Source: an uncultured Eubacteriales bacterium | Lineage (GTDB): Bacteria > Bacillota > Clostridia > Lachnospirales > Lachnospiraceae | Direction of reading: 5' to 3' | DNA: 64,000 nucleotides | Assembly: GCA_900317515.1 (NCBI GenBank) | Contig: ONHA01000012.1 | Span: 1-64,000 of the forward strand | Part shown: positions 51,354 through 60,092 of the stretch, one piece after another | How the letters are laid out: each line of letters begins with the position of its first letter | Numbering within the stretch: the first letter of the stretch is position 1 | The notes under the pieces: generated by a model | Databases searched by the model: none | Seen by the model: the letters and a program-made list of their open reading frames with translations, nothing else | What the model was told of the DNA's origin: nothing | Made by a program: the position numbers and the translations under genes

Positions 51354-52859
51354 TTACTCTTTGTAGATGATGATCGCGGTGCCCACCTCGATGTTCTCGT
51401 AGATGGTCCTCGCAACGGAGGGCGGCAGGTTGACGCATCCGTGGGACCCGTTCTCCACATAGATGTTTCCGCCGAACTCCCCTCTCCAGGACGCGTCGTG
51501 CAGGCCCTGGCCGTCGAAGAAGGGCATCCAGTACTCGACATAGGTGGAATAGCTGCCGCTGCCGCCGGCCTCATCGCCGGTCAGGACACGCGGGCTCTGC
51601 TTGAATGCCAGAGGCAGGACGCCGGTCTTGGTCTCCTTGCCGTCCGAGACGCGGCCCGAAACGATATCCGACTGAACGATCAGCTGTCCGTTCTTATAGA
51701 ACCAGAGGTGCTGGCGGGTCAGGTTGACTTCCACATAGGTCCCGCAGAGGTCATCCACACCGTTTCTCGCAAGATAGTAGGGGTTTCCGTACTCGTTGGT
51801 CGAGACGTAGACAGGCTCGCGCTCGACCGCCTTGAAGCTCCTGAGATCCGCAAAGAGCTGCTTCAGCTCCTCCGGCTGGTTGATGCGGTAGCCGTACTCG
51901 TTCTCCCCCTCGGAGAAGACATGTGTGATCCCGGTGGAGGTGTTGAAAGCTCTCTCGTGGTACTGTGTATCGTACTTCTGCTTGAGAGAGACTACATATT
52001 CTTCTGCCGCTTTATCGTCGATGTAGACTTCATACTGATCGTTCACGGTGAGCCAGGAGCCGAATGTGTTGAAATCGAGCACCTGCTTCTCCTCGCCGAA
52101 CACGTAGGTGATGGACGAGGCCTTGAAGGCGTCGATCGCCCGCTGCTTTCTGAGCTCGTGGTTCTTCTCGTCCCGCTCCTTCTCAAGGGCCGGCACATCT
52201 CCGACGGGATCCACCGAGGTGTACACATCCGCCGGCACATCAATGCTGATCTCCTTCGGAAGCGCCCCGGCTTCGAGCGTCTCCGTGATCTGTCCCTTCA
52301 CGAAAGTCCTCAGGGCCTCATCGTCGATGATATTGCCCTTGGTCCCCCCGACGACCTCGTATTCGCCGGTTTCGGGCGGTACCATCTCGATGTGCCAGTC
52401 CACGGTCTCCTCGCGGGGCACCTTGAAGTTTCCGCTCGCGGCGAAGTCCGTAAACGTCTTCTCATCGAACGTGTACACTTCCTTGAAATTCAGCTCGGTG
52501 CCCGCGACAAGCGACTTGATCAGCCTGAAAATGTTGCTCTTCTGGCTGTGATAAGCCCGCACAAAGAAGGCCTTCACTTCCGTCTCGTCGCAGCTCCAGC
52601 CGGCTTTATCCAGCGTGGCGGCAAGAGCGGTCTCGCCGTTCTCCGAAAGCTCAACCTTTGTCTTCGTGGTGTCGAGCCTCGATGCGAACTCCTTCGCGAG
52701 TTCCTCCGGAGTTTTTCCGCCGATCTCCTCCCCGTCAACCGTGGTCTTGTCAAGGAATGTCGTCTGTGCATCGTAATGCTTAAAGAGGAAATATCCCCCG
52801 ACACCCAGGCCGGCCAGAATCAGTACTAAAATCAGAGTGATAAGAATTTTCTTCTTCAA
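51354..52859 (-). CDS. L,D-transpeptidase with peptidoglycan-binding-like domains
   Basis: A 501-residue membrane-anchored YkuD-family enzyme that makes 3-3 peptidoglycan cross-links or attaches proteins. One N-terminal helix (KKKILITLILVLILAGLG), two repeats of the putative peptidoglycan-binding domain found before YkuD (about 40-370), then the catalytic domain with FDGQGLHDASWRGEFGG and SHGCVNLPP, catalytic Cys near residue 474. The start is TTG at 52859, supported by AAAAGGGGAGCATT; the longer frame to 52985 would run into its own promoter. Promoter at 52911-52938. Confidence 0.92.
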   Translation of the reverse strand: MKKKILITLILVLILAGLGVGGYFLFKHYDAQTTFLDKTTVDGEEIGGKTPEELAKEFASRLDTTKTKVELSENGETALAATLDKAGWSCDETEVKAFFVRAYHSQKSNIFRLIKSLVAGTELNFKEVYTFDEKTFTDFAASGNFKVPREETVDWHIEMVPPETGEYEVVGGTKGNIIDDEALRTFVKGQITETLEAGALPKEISIDVPADVYTSVDPVGDVPALEKERDEKNHELRKQRAIDAFKASSITYVFGEEKQVLDFNTFGSWLTVNDQYEVYIDDKAAEEYVVSLKQKYDTQYHERAFNTSTGITHVFSEGENEYGYRINQPEELKQLFADLRSFKAVEREPVYVSTNEYGNPYYLARNGVDDLCGTYVEVNLTRQHLWFYKNGQLIVQSDIVSGRVSDGKETKTGVLPLAFKQSPRVLTGDEAGGSGSYSTYVEYWMPFFDGQGLHDASWRGEFGGNIYVENGSHGCVNLPPSVARTIYENIEVGTAIIIYKE

Positions 52860-52910
52860 AATGCTCCCCTTTTGGAACGCTTTCCTGTTTTTATGCGTCC
52901 GCAATACCTT

Positions 52911-52938
52911 AGTATAACAGAATCTCCGCAATTTGCAA
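52911..52938 (-). promoter_or_regulatory. promoter of the L,D-transpeptidase gene
   Basis: Minus-strand TTGCAA (52933-52938), 16 bp, TATACT (52911-52916) with a TG one base before the -10. Confidence 0.82.
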
Positions 52939-52982
52939 GCCGCTCGGAAAATGTAAGAAAAAAGTAAGGTTTCCGTAACAAA

Positions 52983-53020
52983 CAAAAAGGTTCGAAGAAA
53001 TATATCTTTCTTCGAACCTT
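52983..53020 (-). terminator. terminator of tRNA-Thr
   Basis: A 14-bp perfect stem AAGGTTCGAAGAAA / TTTCTTCGAACCTT on the minus strand followed by TTTGTTTG, six bases after the tRNA. Confidence 0.9.
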
Positions 53021-53025
53021 CTTCG

Positions 53026-53098
53026 AGCTGCTGACCGGAATCGAACCGGTGACCTCATCACTACCAATGATGTGCGCTACCAACTGTGCCACAGCAGC
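53026..53098 (-). tRNA. tRNA-Thr (anticodon GGT)
   Basis: A 73-nt cloverleaf: acceptor GCTGCTG/CAGCAGC, D-arm with GTTGGTAG, anticodon stem CATCA/TGATG around TTGGTAG with GGT at positions 34-36, T-arm ACCGG-TTCGAAT-CCGGT (one flanking shift) and discriminator T. CCA is not encoded. It has its own promoter and terminator. Confidence 0.95.
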
Positions 53099-53124
53099 CT
53101 GTGCCTCTTTCGGCGACAAACGGT

Positions 53125-53153
53125 ATTATATCTCAAACTTTACGCTTTTGCAA
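53125..53153 (-). promoter_or_regulatory. promoter of tRNA-Thr
   Basis: Minus-strand TTGCAA (53148-53153), 17 bp, TATAAT (53125-53130); the -35 lies inside the last codons of the alaX gene. Confidence 0.88.
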
Positions 53154-54318
53154 GCACAATTTTAAATAAGTTTGCAATTTCTTTCTGAGATGCCTTTACC
53201 GACCCCTGGACCATCTCCGGGCGGCCGCCTCCGCGGGCCCCGAACCCGTCCCTCAGGGCGGCGCACATGACCCTCGCATCCCCGTTCTGTGTCCCGATCA
53301 CGAAGTTCCAGCCCGCGTCATCGCTCCCCGAGAAGACACCTGAGAAACCGCCGCGCTTTGCAGCGAGCGCATTGACCGCCTCCCGCATCGCCGCACCGTC
53401 CAGGTTCTCCTCAAAGAGGCAGACATTTCCGTCTCCCTCCGCGACCGCCTCGACCTTGAGGCGCATGACCTCAGAAACCGCTTTTTTGAGGGCTGCCCGC
53501 AGGGTTTCATTTTCCTTTCGGGCCTTCACCGTCATGTTGTAGACCTCATCCGCCGAGGTCGTGAGGAACCTGGCCGTCTTTGTAAGGCTCTCGTGCTCCC
53601 TGTCAAAGAGCGCGAGGGCCCTTGATCCGCAGAGGATCGACACGCGGACGCCCGTCCGCCATTTCATGACCGAGACGACCTTTAAGAGCCCGATCTCGCC
53701 CGTGCGCTTCACGTGAGGCGCGCAGCAGGCGCAGGCATCGATTCCGGGAAATGAAACCACCCGAACCGGCCCGGCCAGCGCCAGCTTGCTCCGGTAGGTG
53801 GCCTTCTCGATGTCCGCCCCGACAAGAAAATCGATCTTGGAGGGAATGTTCGCCGCGATGGCTTCATTTACCCGCTTCTCCGCCATGAGGGCCTCCTCCA
53901 TCGTGAGGGAGCCGCTGAAATCCAGCGTGACCTCCGAATCCGAGAGGTGGAACCCGACGTTGTCGTACCCGAAGGTGCTGTGAATGATCCCCGAGAAAAG
54001 ATGCTCTCCGGAGTGCTGCTGCATATTGGAGAAGCGGTGCTCCCAGTCGATCTCGCCAAAGACCGTGTCTCCCTCGGCGAATGTCGGCTCCTTAGCCAGG
54101 ATATGGTGAATATACCCGTCCTTTATCTGCACATCGGCGACGGGAGTGCCGCTTAAGGATCCTCTGTCCGGGCTCTGGCCTCCCTCCTCCGGGAAGAACA
54201 CGGTCTCATCGAGCACCACATCCTTCCCCTCCACCGAGAGGACCTTTGCGGAAAATGAAACCCGATACGCATCCTCATAATAAATTTTTCCAGTCTTAAC
54301 CGTACTCGAATCCAGCAT
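53140..54318 (-). CDS. alaX: alanyl-tRNA editing protein, AlaX-L type
   Basis: A free-standing deacylase that clears Ser-tRNA(Ala) or Gly-tRNA(Ala). The 392 residues include an N-terminal beta-barrel with FFPEEGGQ, the editing site with zinc ligands His102/His106 in QQHSGEHLF and Cys198/His202 in ACCAPHV, a coiled linker (about 250-285) and a DHHA1-like C-terminal domain ending GGGRPEMVQGSV. Long (AlaX-L) form. Starts 7 bp after fbp and is probably cotranscribed with it. Confidence 0.93.
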   Translation of the reverse strand: MLDSSTVKTGKIYYEDAYRVSFSAKVLSVEGKDVVLDETVFFPEEGGQSPDRGSLSGTPVADVQIKDGYIHHILAKEPTFAEGDTVFGEIDWEHRFSNMQQHSGEHLFSGIIHSTFGYDNVGFHLSDSEVTLDFSGSLTMEEALMAEKRVNEAIAANIPSKIDFLVGADIEKATYRSKLALAGPVRVVSFPGIDACACCAPHVKRTGEIGLLKVVSVMKWRTGVRVSILCGSRALALFDREHESLTKTARFLTTSADEVYNMTVKARKENETLRAALKKAVSEVMRLKVEAVAEGDGNVCLFEENLDGAAMREAVNALAAKRGGFSGVFSGSDDAGWNFVIGTQNGDARVMCAALRDGFGARGGGRPEMVQGSVKASQKEIANLFKIVLAKA

Positions 54319-54325
54319 GATTCGT

Positions 54326-56287
54326 TCAGTCTCTCCTCATTTTCTCTGCGATGTCGCCGCTTCGGTAAGCTTCCAGCAGATACTCCAGCTCCGCGATGCT
54401 CTCTCTGAGGTCTCTGCCCGAGTCCGTATCGCCCACCGAGAGGCGTTTCGGGTAGCTCTCCACCATGACGTTGTCGGAATGGATGTCCGTTCCGCTCGCC
54501 ACCGCGTCCTCCATGGACGTGAAGGGCTTGTGGGCGACCAGGCGCATGCCCCAGGAGTTGAAGATCAGGGTGTAACCCGCGATACCTGTCGTCCCCTGGT
54601 AGGCCTTGGAGAAGCCGCCGTCGATGACCAGGACCCTGCCGTCGCAGTGAGTCGGGGTCTGGCCGCGCTTGACGGGCACATGCCCGTTGATGATATGGGT
54701 GTGTTCGCCGTGCAGGCCGAACTCCGAGAGGATCCGCTCCACGACCTCCTTGTTGTCCACAAGGCTGTAGTAGGGCGTCTTCTTCTCCTCGTGAGTCTCC
54801 TTCGCGTCGATAAAATACCGCTCGAACGTCGCCATCTTATCCTTCCCGAAAAGGGGCGAATCCTTGTTGCACCAGATCCACCAGAGGATATCCTTGCCCT
54901 CCTCGACGTGTCTGGGGTTCATGGAGAAAAATGCCCGCCGGACCAGCGTATCCAGATAGTCGTAGAGCTCTCTGCCCTTTAAGACTTTCCGGTAGACCCT
55001 GACCTCCTTGAACTGCCCTTCCTCCGTGAGCGGCATGCAGCCGTGGAAAAGCAGGTTTCCGTTGTAGACCGTGTAGAGCGCTCCCTTTCTTAAGAGAAAC
55101 TGCATATGCTCCTGGAGGCGCTTGCAGCCCGTGAAGGCCGCGATCAGGCGCTCCATGACATACTCCTCCTCCGGAGAGAGCTTATTCGGATCCTTCGGAT
55201 CGATCGTCGGGAAATTCGTATCCTTCATCGGATAGCGCTTCCCGTCAATGACGATCTCGCCGCTCTCAAAATCCACCTTGGAGAAGCAGTCGCGGTCCTC
55301 CATGGAAAACTCCGGCCGCCTGTGGACCAGCTGCCCCTCCAGCTTGAACTGGATGACGGAGATGGCCTTGTGGATCCGCATGTTCAGTTCATTTTCCTCA
55401 CCCCGCAGCACTTCTCCCTTGGTTTTAAAGCAGAGGCAGGGATCGTCCCCGTAGGTCTTCGTCGCGAACTGGGCCAGCGGCAGGATATTGATGCCGTAGC
55501 CGTCCTCGAGGATGCCGAGATTCCCGTAGCGCACGCAGAAGCGCACCACGCAGGCGACGAGCGCCGGCTGGCCCGCAGCCGCTCCCATCCACTCGATGTC
55601 GTGGTTGCCCCACTGCACGTCCACGCTGTGGTAATCCATGAGCGTATCCATGATATCGTCCGGCCCGTAGCCGCGGTCATAGATATCCCCCAGGATATGC
55701 AGGTGGTCGACGACCAGCCTGCGGATCAGCTCCGCGATCGCCTTGATAAAGGGTGCGGCCCGCCCGATCCGGATGATCGTGCTCACGATCTCATCGTAGT
55801 AGGCTTCCTTGTCCTCGATGTCCGCCTTCTCCGTGATCAGCTCCTCGATCACATAGGCGAAATCCTTCGGCATCGCCTTGCGGATCTTGGACCGCGAATA
55901 TTTGGAGGCCGTGTATTTGCAGACCTCCACCAGCCGGTAGAGCATGACCTTGTACCAGTCATCCATCTCCTCCGGATCCGTGATCTCCTTCTTAACGAGC
56001 GCGATCTTCTCCGTGGGGTAGTAGATCAGCGTCGCGAGCTCCCGGATGTCCTTCTCCGGCAGCGTCCGGCCGAAGACCTCGTTGATCTTCTTTCTGACGG
56101 CGCCCGACCCGTTGCGGAGCACATGGGAAAACGACTCATATTCCCCGTGGACATCCGTTATGAAGTGCTCCGTGCCCTTCGGCAGGTTCATGATCGAGCT
56201 TAAGTTGATGATCTCCGTCGAAGCCGCCGCGATCGTGGGATAGAGCTCCGAGAGTCGTAAGAGGTAGCGCTTGTCCAAATGCTCCAT
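54326..56287 (-). CDS. fbp: fructose-1,6-bisphosphatase class 3
   Basis: A gluconeogenic phosphatase of the Firmicutes-specific, Mn-dependent class related to calcineurin-type phosphoesterases. The 653-residue length matches Bacillus Fbp (about 670). Metal-site motifs are visible: FITDVHGEYESF, LHILGDIYDRGYGPD, WGNHDIEWMGA and INGHVPVKRGQTP. ATG at 56287 after GAAGGAGGAAAACC. Precedes alaX by 7 bp. Confidence 0.96.
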   Translation of the reverse strand: MEHLDKRYLLRLSELYPTIAAASTEIINLSSIMNLPKGTEHFITDVHGEYESFSHVLRNGSGAVRKKINEVFGRTLPEKDIRELATLIYYPTEKIALVKKEITDPEEMDDWYKVMLYRLVEVCKYTASKYSRSKIRKAMPKDFAYVIEELITEKADIEDKEAYYDEIVSTIIRIGRAAPFIKAIAELIRRLVVDHLHILGDIYDRGYGPDDIMDTLMDYHSVDVQWGNHDIEWMGAAAGQPALVACVVRFCVRYGNLGILEDGYGINILPLAQFATKTYGDDPCLCFKTKGEVLRGEENELNMRIHKAISVIQFKLEGQLVHRRPEFSMEDRDCFSKVDFESGEIVIDGKRYPMKDTNFPTIDPKDPNKLSPEEEYVMERLIAAFTGCKRLQEHMQFLLRKGALYTVYNGNLLFHGCMPLTEEGQFKEVRVYRKVLKGRELYDYLDTLVRRAFFSMNPRHVEEGKDILWWIWCNKDSPLFGKDKMATFERYFIDAKETHEEKKTPYYSLVDNKEVVERILSEFGLHGEHTHIINGHVPVKRGQTPTHCDGRVLVIDGGFSKAYQGTTGIAGYTLIFNSWGMRLVAHKPFTSMEDAVASGTDIHSDNVMVESYPKRLSVGDTDSGRDLRESIAELEYLLEAYRSGDIAEKMRRD

Positions 56288-56318
56288 GGTTTTCCTCCTT
56301 CACCTAAGATACAACATA

Positions 56319-56341
56319 CCCCTCCGGCAGTGCCGAAGGGG
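56319..56341 (-). terminator. hairpin between the DUF1700 gene and fbp
   Basis: CCCCTCCGGC (56319-56328) pairs with GCCGAAGGGG (56332-56341) with one mismatch/wobble; no strong T-run, so partial termination or read-through into fbp is possible. Confidence 0.5.
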
Positions 56342-56346
56342 ACACG

Positions 56347-56928
56347 TTATCGTCTTCTGAAAAATGAACTGATCGCCGTAAATACAGCCACGACCACGAT
56401 GAGCGGCCAGAAGAATCTGATGACGCCCACGATAACCGAGATAACCACCGCAACGATAAGAAGCGTGATCAGAATGCCCGTGATAAGGCCCCAGTTGAAA
56501 TTTCCGCCGTTCCCTTTCTGTGTGCTCTGCGTCCACTCCGCCCGCTGTTCGGGCTGCCTCTCAAAAAACCCGTTGTCAAAGGTCTTCTGCGGCTCCGGCT
56601 CCTTGTAGGGCGGAACCTCCCGATAATCGGCTTCTTCCGCCGCCGGGGCACTCTCCCGCTTCCTTGCCTGGTACTGGGCTTCGGAATAGCCCTGCTCATA
56701 GGAATCGCCGGCGTAAACCGCCGAAAGATCCCTGGGCGACTCGACGATGTTCCTCGCGATGAGGATCGGGTCGCCGAGTTCGGCCGTCACTTCCTCCTCC
56801 GTGCGCCCCTTCGCGGTCTCTGCGTCGATGTAGCCGATGTAGTAGCTCGTCTCGCTGTACACGCCGCTCTCATCGAGATCCTCGCTGAGCTTCTGCGAGA
56901 GCGCATCGATAAACTCCTGTTTTGTCAT
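56347..56928 (-). CDS. DUF1700-family membrane protein
   Basis: A 193-residue protein. The N-terminal 60 residues MTKQEFIDALSQKLSEDLDE through EEEVTAELGDPILIARNIV form the DUF1700/HAAS helical unit typical of proteins that work with PadR regulators or envelope sensors. A charged, Pro/Glu-rich linker follows and then two hydrophobic segments at about 147-170 and 172-188. GAAAGGATTATCTCCG precedes the ATG at 56928. No padR gene or other partner is adjacent. Confidence 0.82.
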   Translation of the reverse strand: MTKQEFIDALSQKLSEDLDESGVYSETSYYIGYIDAETAKGRTEEEVTAELGDPILIARNIVESPRDLSAVYAGDSYEQGYSEAQYQARKRESAPAAEEADYREVPPYKEPEPQKTFDNGFFERQPEQRAEWTQSTQKGNGGNFNWGLITGILITLLIVAVVISVIVGVIRFFWPLIVVVAVFTAISSFFRRR

Positions 56929-56969
56929 CGGAGATAATCCTTTCTCTTGCAAATCATACGCCTTTCGGC

Positions 56970-57002
56970 AAAATCAAAAAGCGCATCGGAAACCCGATGC
57001 GC
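56970..57002 (-). terminator. terminator of tRNA-Arg
   Basis: GCGCATCGG (56981-56989) pairs with CCGATGCGC (56994-57002); on minus the stem is followed by TTTTTGATTTT. Confidence 0.9.
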
Positions 57003-57009
57003 TCTTTTC

Positions 57010-57083
57010 CGTTCGGGACAAGATTCGAACTCGCGACCTTCTGGTCCGTAGCCAGACGCTCTATCCAGCTGAGCTACCCGAAC
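57010..57083 (-). tRNA. tRNA-Arg (anticodon ACG)
   Basis: A 74-nt cloverleaf: acceptor GTTCGGG/CCCGAAC, D-arm GCTC-AGCTGGATA-GAGC, anticodon stem TCTGG/CCAGA around CTACGGA (ACG at 34-36), T-arm with GTTCGAAT. CCA not encoded. Adenosine 34 implies TadA-made inosine for CGN decoding. Confidence 0.96.
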
Positions 57084-57112
57084 ATTTGCTGTCGTCATCA
57101 ACAACAGCAACT

Positions 57113-57141
57113 ATATTAACGCTGAAAACGGGTTCTGTCAA
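57113..57141 (-). promoter_or_regulatory. promoter of tRNA-Arg
   Basis: Minus-strand TTGACA (57136-57141), 17 bp, TAATAT (57113-57118). Confidence 0.9.
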
Positions 57142-57237
57142 GGGGAATTTGAAGAAATTTTAAAATTTTTCTTCGCGTCCGCCTCCTCTTCCATCATACC
57201 AGAAGATCGTCCCTTTCGCAAGAAGCCCTTTTAAGCT

Positions 57238-58134
57238 TTACAAAATGAACTGCAGGATGATCCCCGACACGAACGCGATCGTCACCAGAAGTCCCAGAAC
57301 CGTCAGGTTCTCCTTCATATCCTTGTTGACACGGAAGAGAACCAGGAGACCCAGACCCGCCGAGGACGCAAGACCCGCGATCGCCGAACCGAAGCTCAGC
57401 ACCCCGTCGAGGTAGAGTCTCGTCAGCATGACCGAGGCCGCGCAGTTGGGTATGAGGCCGATGATGCTCGCGAGGAGCGGCTGGAAGATGCTCCCGTCAA
57501 GGAAGATCCGGCTGATGGCCTCCTCACCGAAGGCCTCCATGACGAATCCTATCACGAAGCTGAAAATGAAAAGATAGAAGAACACCTCTTTCGTGTGGTT
57601 GAAGGCCGGCCAGACGATGTATTTCCAGGCGGGTTCATCCGGGTGGCTGTGAATGTCCGCGTCGGTCTCCCCCTTCGTCTCCTCGCCGCACAGGTCGGCG
57701 GGCGTCTTGCTCTTCATTTTCCTCCCGAGAATTCCTCTCCTCTCCAGCATGTAGACGAGATAGCCGCCGATCGTTCCGATCAGGATCTTCGCGATGAGCA
57801 GGACTCCGATATCCGAAAAATGCTCCGGCTCCGTCATCAGGATCACCAGGGCCTCATCCGACGTGGAGAGATAAACGGCGAGCAGCGTCCCCATGGAGAT
57901 CACGCCGGCCGCATAGAAGTCCGAGGCCATGATGGAGAAGCCGCACTGGGGGACAAACCCGAGCACACTGCCCACGAACGGGCCCAGGCCTCCCGAGCGG
58001 GCCAGGAAATCGTTCATCTTGCCGCTGACCCTGTGCTCCAGCGCTTCCAGAAGGAAGAAGGCCAGGAAGAGGAACGGCAGCATTTTGATACAGTCGATGG
58101 CTGCATCGAGAAAGACATCAGTAAAAAGCTCCAT
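57238..58134 (-). CDS. putative permease (family annotated as manganese transporter/arsenic efflux)
   Basis: A 298-residue integral membrane protein with two homologous halves of about four to five helices. Each half has a re-entrant motif: VLGFVPQCGFSIMASDFYAAG and IIGLIPNCAASVMLTRLYLDG, with conserved Pro-x-Cys. A hydrophilic loop with HSHPDEP (about 162-168) joins the halves. I recognise this as the family variously annotated putative manganese transporter or arsenic efflux; the true ion is unknown. AAAGGAGTACC precedes the ATG. It has its own promoter whose transcript starts with a terminator-like hairpin. Confidence 0.78.
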   Translation of the reverse strand: MELFTDVFLDAAIDCIKMLPFLFLAFFLLEALEHRVSGKMNDFLARSGGLGPFVGSVLGFVPQCGFSIMASDFYAAGVISMGTLLAVYLSTSDEALVILMTEPEHFSDIGVLLIAKILIGTIGGYLVYMLERRGILGRKMKSKTPADLCGEETKGETDADIHSHPDEPAWKYIVWPAFNHTKEVFFYLFIFSFVIGFVMEAFGEEAISRIFLDGSIFQPLLASIIGLIPNCAASVMLTRLYLDGVLSFGSAIAGLASSAGLGLLVLFRVNKDMKENLTVLGLLVTIAFVSGIILQFIL

Positions 58135-58200
58135 GGTACTCCTTTACAAATGAATAATCCAAAATATGAACAACCTTAAAATTGTTCCGAAAATGAAAAC

Positions 58201-58228
58201 GGCTCCGCCGGAGTCTTCCGGCGAAGCC
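58201..58228 (-). terminator. terminator of ptsI, also inside the leader of the permease transcript
   Basis: Minus-strand GGCTTCGCCGGA pairs with TCCGGCGGAGCC (one G-U) and is followed by GTTTTCATTTT. It follows ptsI by 57 bp, and lies just after the start point of the promoter at 58234-58262. Confidence 0.8.
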
Positions 58229-58233
58229 ATTTC

Positions 58234-58262
58234 ATAATACTTATCTCACATTATTTTGTCAA
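58234..58262 (-). promoter_or_regulatory. promoter of the permease gene
   Basis: Minus-strand TTGACA (58257-58262), 17 bp, TATTAT (58234-58239), about 100 bp before the permease start and immediately before a terminator-like hairpin. Confidence 0.75.
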
Positions 58263-58285
58263 GCGGATTCTTCAGAATCTCCGCA

Positions 58286-59902
58286 TCAATCCATATCGCG
58301 GATCGCTTTTCTGGTGCGAAGGATCGAGGACGGGCTCATGGACAGCTCGTCGATGCCCATCTTGACGAAGGTCTCCGTGAGTTCCGGATCCGCGCCGAGC
58401 TCGCCGCAGATGCCGGCCCAGATGCCGTGTCTGTGAGCAGCGTCGATCGTCATCTGGATCGCCTTTAAGACGGCCGGATGATGCGCATCGAAGAATCTCT
58501 CGAGCTTCTGGTTCTGACGGTCGATCGCCAGTGTGTACTGCGTCAGGTCGTTCGTTCCGATGGAGAAGAAGTCGACCAGCTCGGCCAGCTCGTCCGCGAT
58601 GAGGACGGAAGCCGGTGTCTCGACCATGATACCGACGGAGATGTCCTTCTTGAACGGGACATCCTTGGCCATGAGTTCATGCTTCACGGACTCGAGAGTC
58701 TTAAGGCAGGTCTCAACCTCCCACTTGGAGGCAATCATCGGGAACATGATGGCGATGTTGCCGAATGCGGATGCGCGGAGAAGCGCGCGGAGCTGTGTGC
58801 GGAAGATCTCGTCTCTCTCAAGGCAGATACGGACGGCGCGGAAGCCCAGTGCCGGGTTCTCTTCCTTGTCGAGCTTGAAGTAATCGATCTGCTTGTCGGC
58901 GCCGATATCCAGCGTGCGGATGATGACCTGCTTGCCGGCCATGAGCTCAGCGACCTTCTTGTAGGCCTGGAACTGCTGCTCTTCCGTCGGATAGTCCTCG
59001 TTCTGGAGATACAGGAACTCGGAACGGAAGAGGCCGATGCCTGCGGCATCATTTTCAAGCACGTAAGCGACGTCGCCGACACCGCCGATGTTGCCGTACA
59101 GTTTGATGTGGCGGCCGGACTTCGTGACGGTATCCTTGCCCTTCATCTCGTTGAGGAGCTTCTTCTTCTCGATTTCCTTCTCCTGAAGAGCCTTGTACTC
59201 AGCCAGGGTCTTCTCATCCGGATCGACGATGACCGTGCTCTTCATGCCGTCGACGATTGCCATCTTGCCGTTCACGTCCTTCGGAATCGGGACCTGAACA
59301 AGGGCCGGAATGTTCATTGTGCGGGCAAGAATAGCGGTATGGGAGTTGGTGGAGCCTGCTCTCGTGACGAACGAGAGAACCATGGCCTTGTCGAGCTGAA
59401 CCGTCTCCGACGGAGCAAGGTCGTCCGCTACGAGGATAACCGGCTCTGTGAAAGCGTTGGCGCTTCCGCCGCCGCCCTGAAGATCGGTGACGAGACGAGT
59501 GGAAATATCCTTGATGTCAGCCGCACGGCCTCTCATGTACTCGTCGTCCATGCTCGCGAACATCTCCGCGAAGTTGTCGCCGGTTGTCGCAACCGCGAAC
59601 TCAGCGTTAACCTTCTGCTCCTTGATCATCTCCTCGATGGATTCGTTGTAATCATCGTCATCGAGCATCATCTGATGTACCTGGAAGATCTCGGCATGCG
59701 CTTCGCCGACATCCTTCAGCGCCTTGTCATAAAGTGCCTGCAGCTCATCGATTGCCTGCTCCTTGGCAGCCGCAAGACGGGCAAGCTCGGCGTCCACATC
59801 ATCGATATGCTCTCTGCGGACCGTGCCGTCGCTCTTGACCATCTCGGCGATCTTGCCGATGGCGATTCCCTGATAAGCAGCTTTACCGGTATACTTTTCC
59901 AT
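58286..59902 (-). CDS. ptsI: phosphoenolpyruvate--protein phosphotransferase (PTS enzyme I)
   Basis: First enzyme of the PTS phosphorelay: takes phosphate from PEP and gives it to HPr. The 538 residues include the HPr-binding helical domain (30-140), the phosphohistidine domain with His188 in RAGSTNSHTAILAR, and the PEP-binding barrel with ERDEIFRTQLRALLRAS and the catalytic Cys in GICGELGADP. A little shorter than the usual 570. CACAAAGGAGCGTAAACA precedes the ATG. No ptsH is adjacent; the gene is monocistronic with its own promoter and terminator. Confidence 0.96.
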   Translation of the reverse strand: MEKYTGKAAYQGIAIGKIAEMVKSDGTVRREHIDDVDAELARLAAAKEQAIDELQALYDKALKDVGEAHAEIFQVHQMMLDDDDYNESIEEMIKEQKVNAEFAVATTGDNFAEMFASMDDEYMRGRAADIKDISTRLVTDLQGGGGSANAFTEPVILVADDLAPSETVQLDKAMVLSFVTRAGSTNSHTAILARTMNIPALVQVPIPKDVNGKMAIVDGMKSTVIVDPDEKTLAEYKALQEKEIEKKKLLNEMKGKDTVTKSGRHIKLYGNIGGVGDVAYVLENDAAGIGLFRSEFLYLQNEDYPTEEQQFQAYKKVAELMAGKQVIIRTLDIGADKQIDYFKLDKEENPALGFRAVRICLERDEIFRTQLRALLRASAFGNIAIMFPMIASKWEVETCLKTLESVKHELMAKDVPFKKDISVGIMVETPASVLIADELAELVDFFSIGTNDLTQYTLAIDRQNQKLERFFDAHHPAVLKAIQMTIDAAHRHGIWAGICGELGADPELTETFVKMGIDELSMSPSSILRTRKAIRDMD

Positions 59903-59933
59903 TGTTTACGCTCCTTTGTGAATATTTTTCTCC

Positions 59934-59961
59934 GTATGCCCAAAAATGCCTGGGAGCATAC
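59934..59961 (-). other. hairpin in the ptsI leader
   Basis: GTATGC (59934-59939) pairs with GCATAC (59956-59961), extended inward by CCA/TGG with a one-base bulge. It is in the untranslated leader, 32 bp before the ptsI start, and is not followed by a T-run. Could stabilise the mRNA or bind a regulator. Confidence 0.4.
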
Positions 59962-59975
59962 ATGTATCTTTATCT

Positions 59976-60004
59976 ATTATATTCGATAAAAGCCCTCTTT
60001 TCAA
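59976..60004 (-). promoter_or_regulatory. promoter of ptsI
   Basis: Minus-strand TTGAAA (59999-60004), 17 bp, TATAAT (59976-59981). Confidence 0.9.
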
Positions 60005-60044
60005 CGATGAAATTGTGAATTTCCTATACTTTTAAGCATAGAAA

Positions 60045-60080
60045 AACCCGGCGTTAGACAAAATGTCCAATCGCCGGGTT
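60045..60080 (-). terminator. terminator of the polysaccharide-control operon
   Basis: AACCCGGCG (60045-60053) pairs perfectly with CGCCGGGTT (60072-60080); TTT follows on minus. Confidence 0.85.
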
Positions 60081-60092
60081 CTGATAGCCCTG

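Noticed and set aside
58478..59989. 503-residue plus-strand ORF opposite ptsI
   Set aside because: Antisense shadow; ptsI has complete motifs, promoter and terminator.
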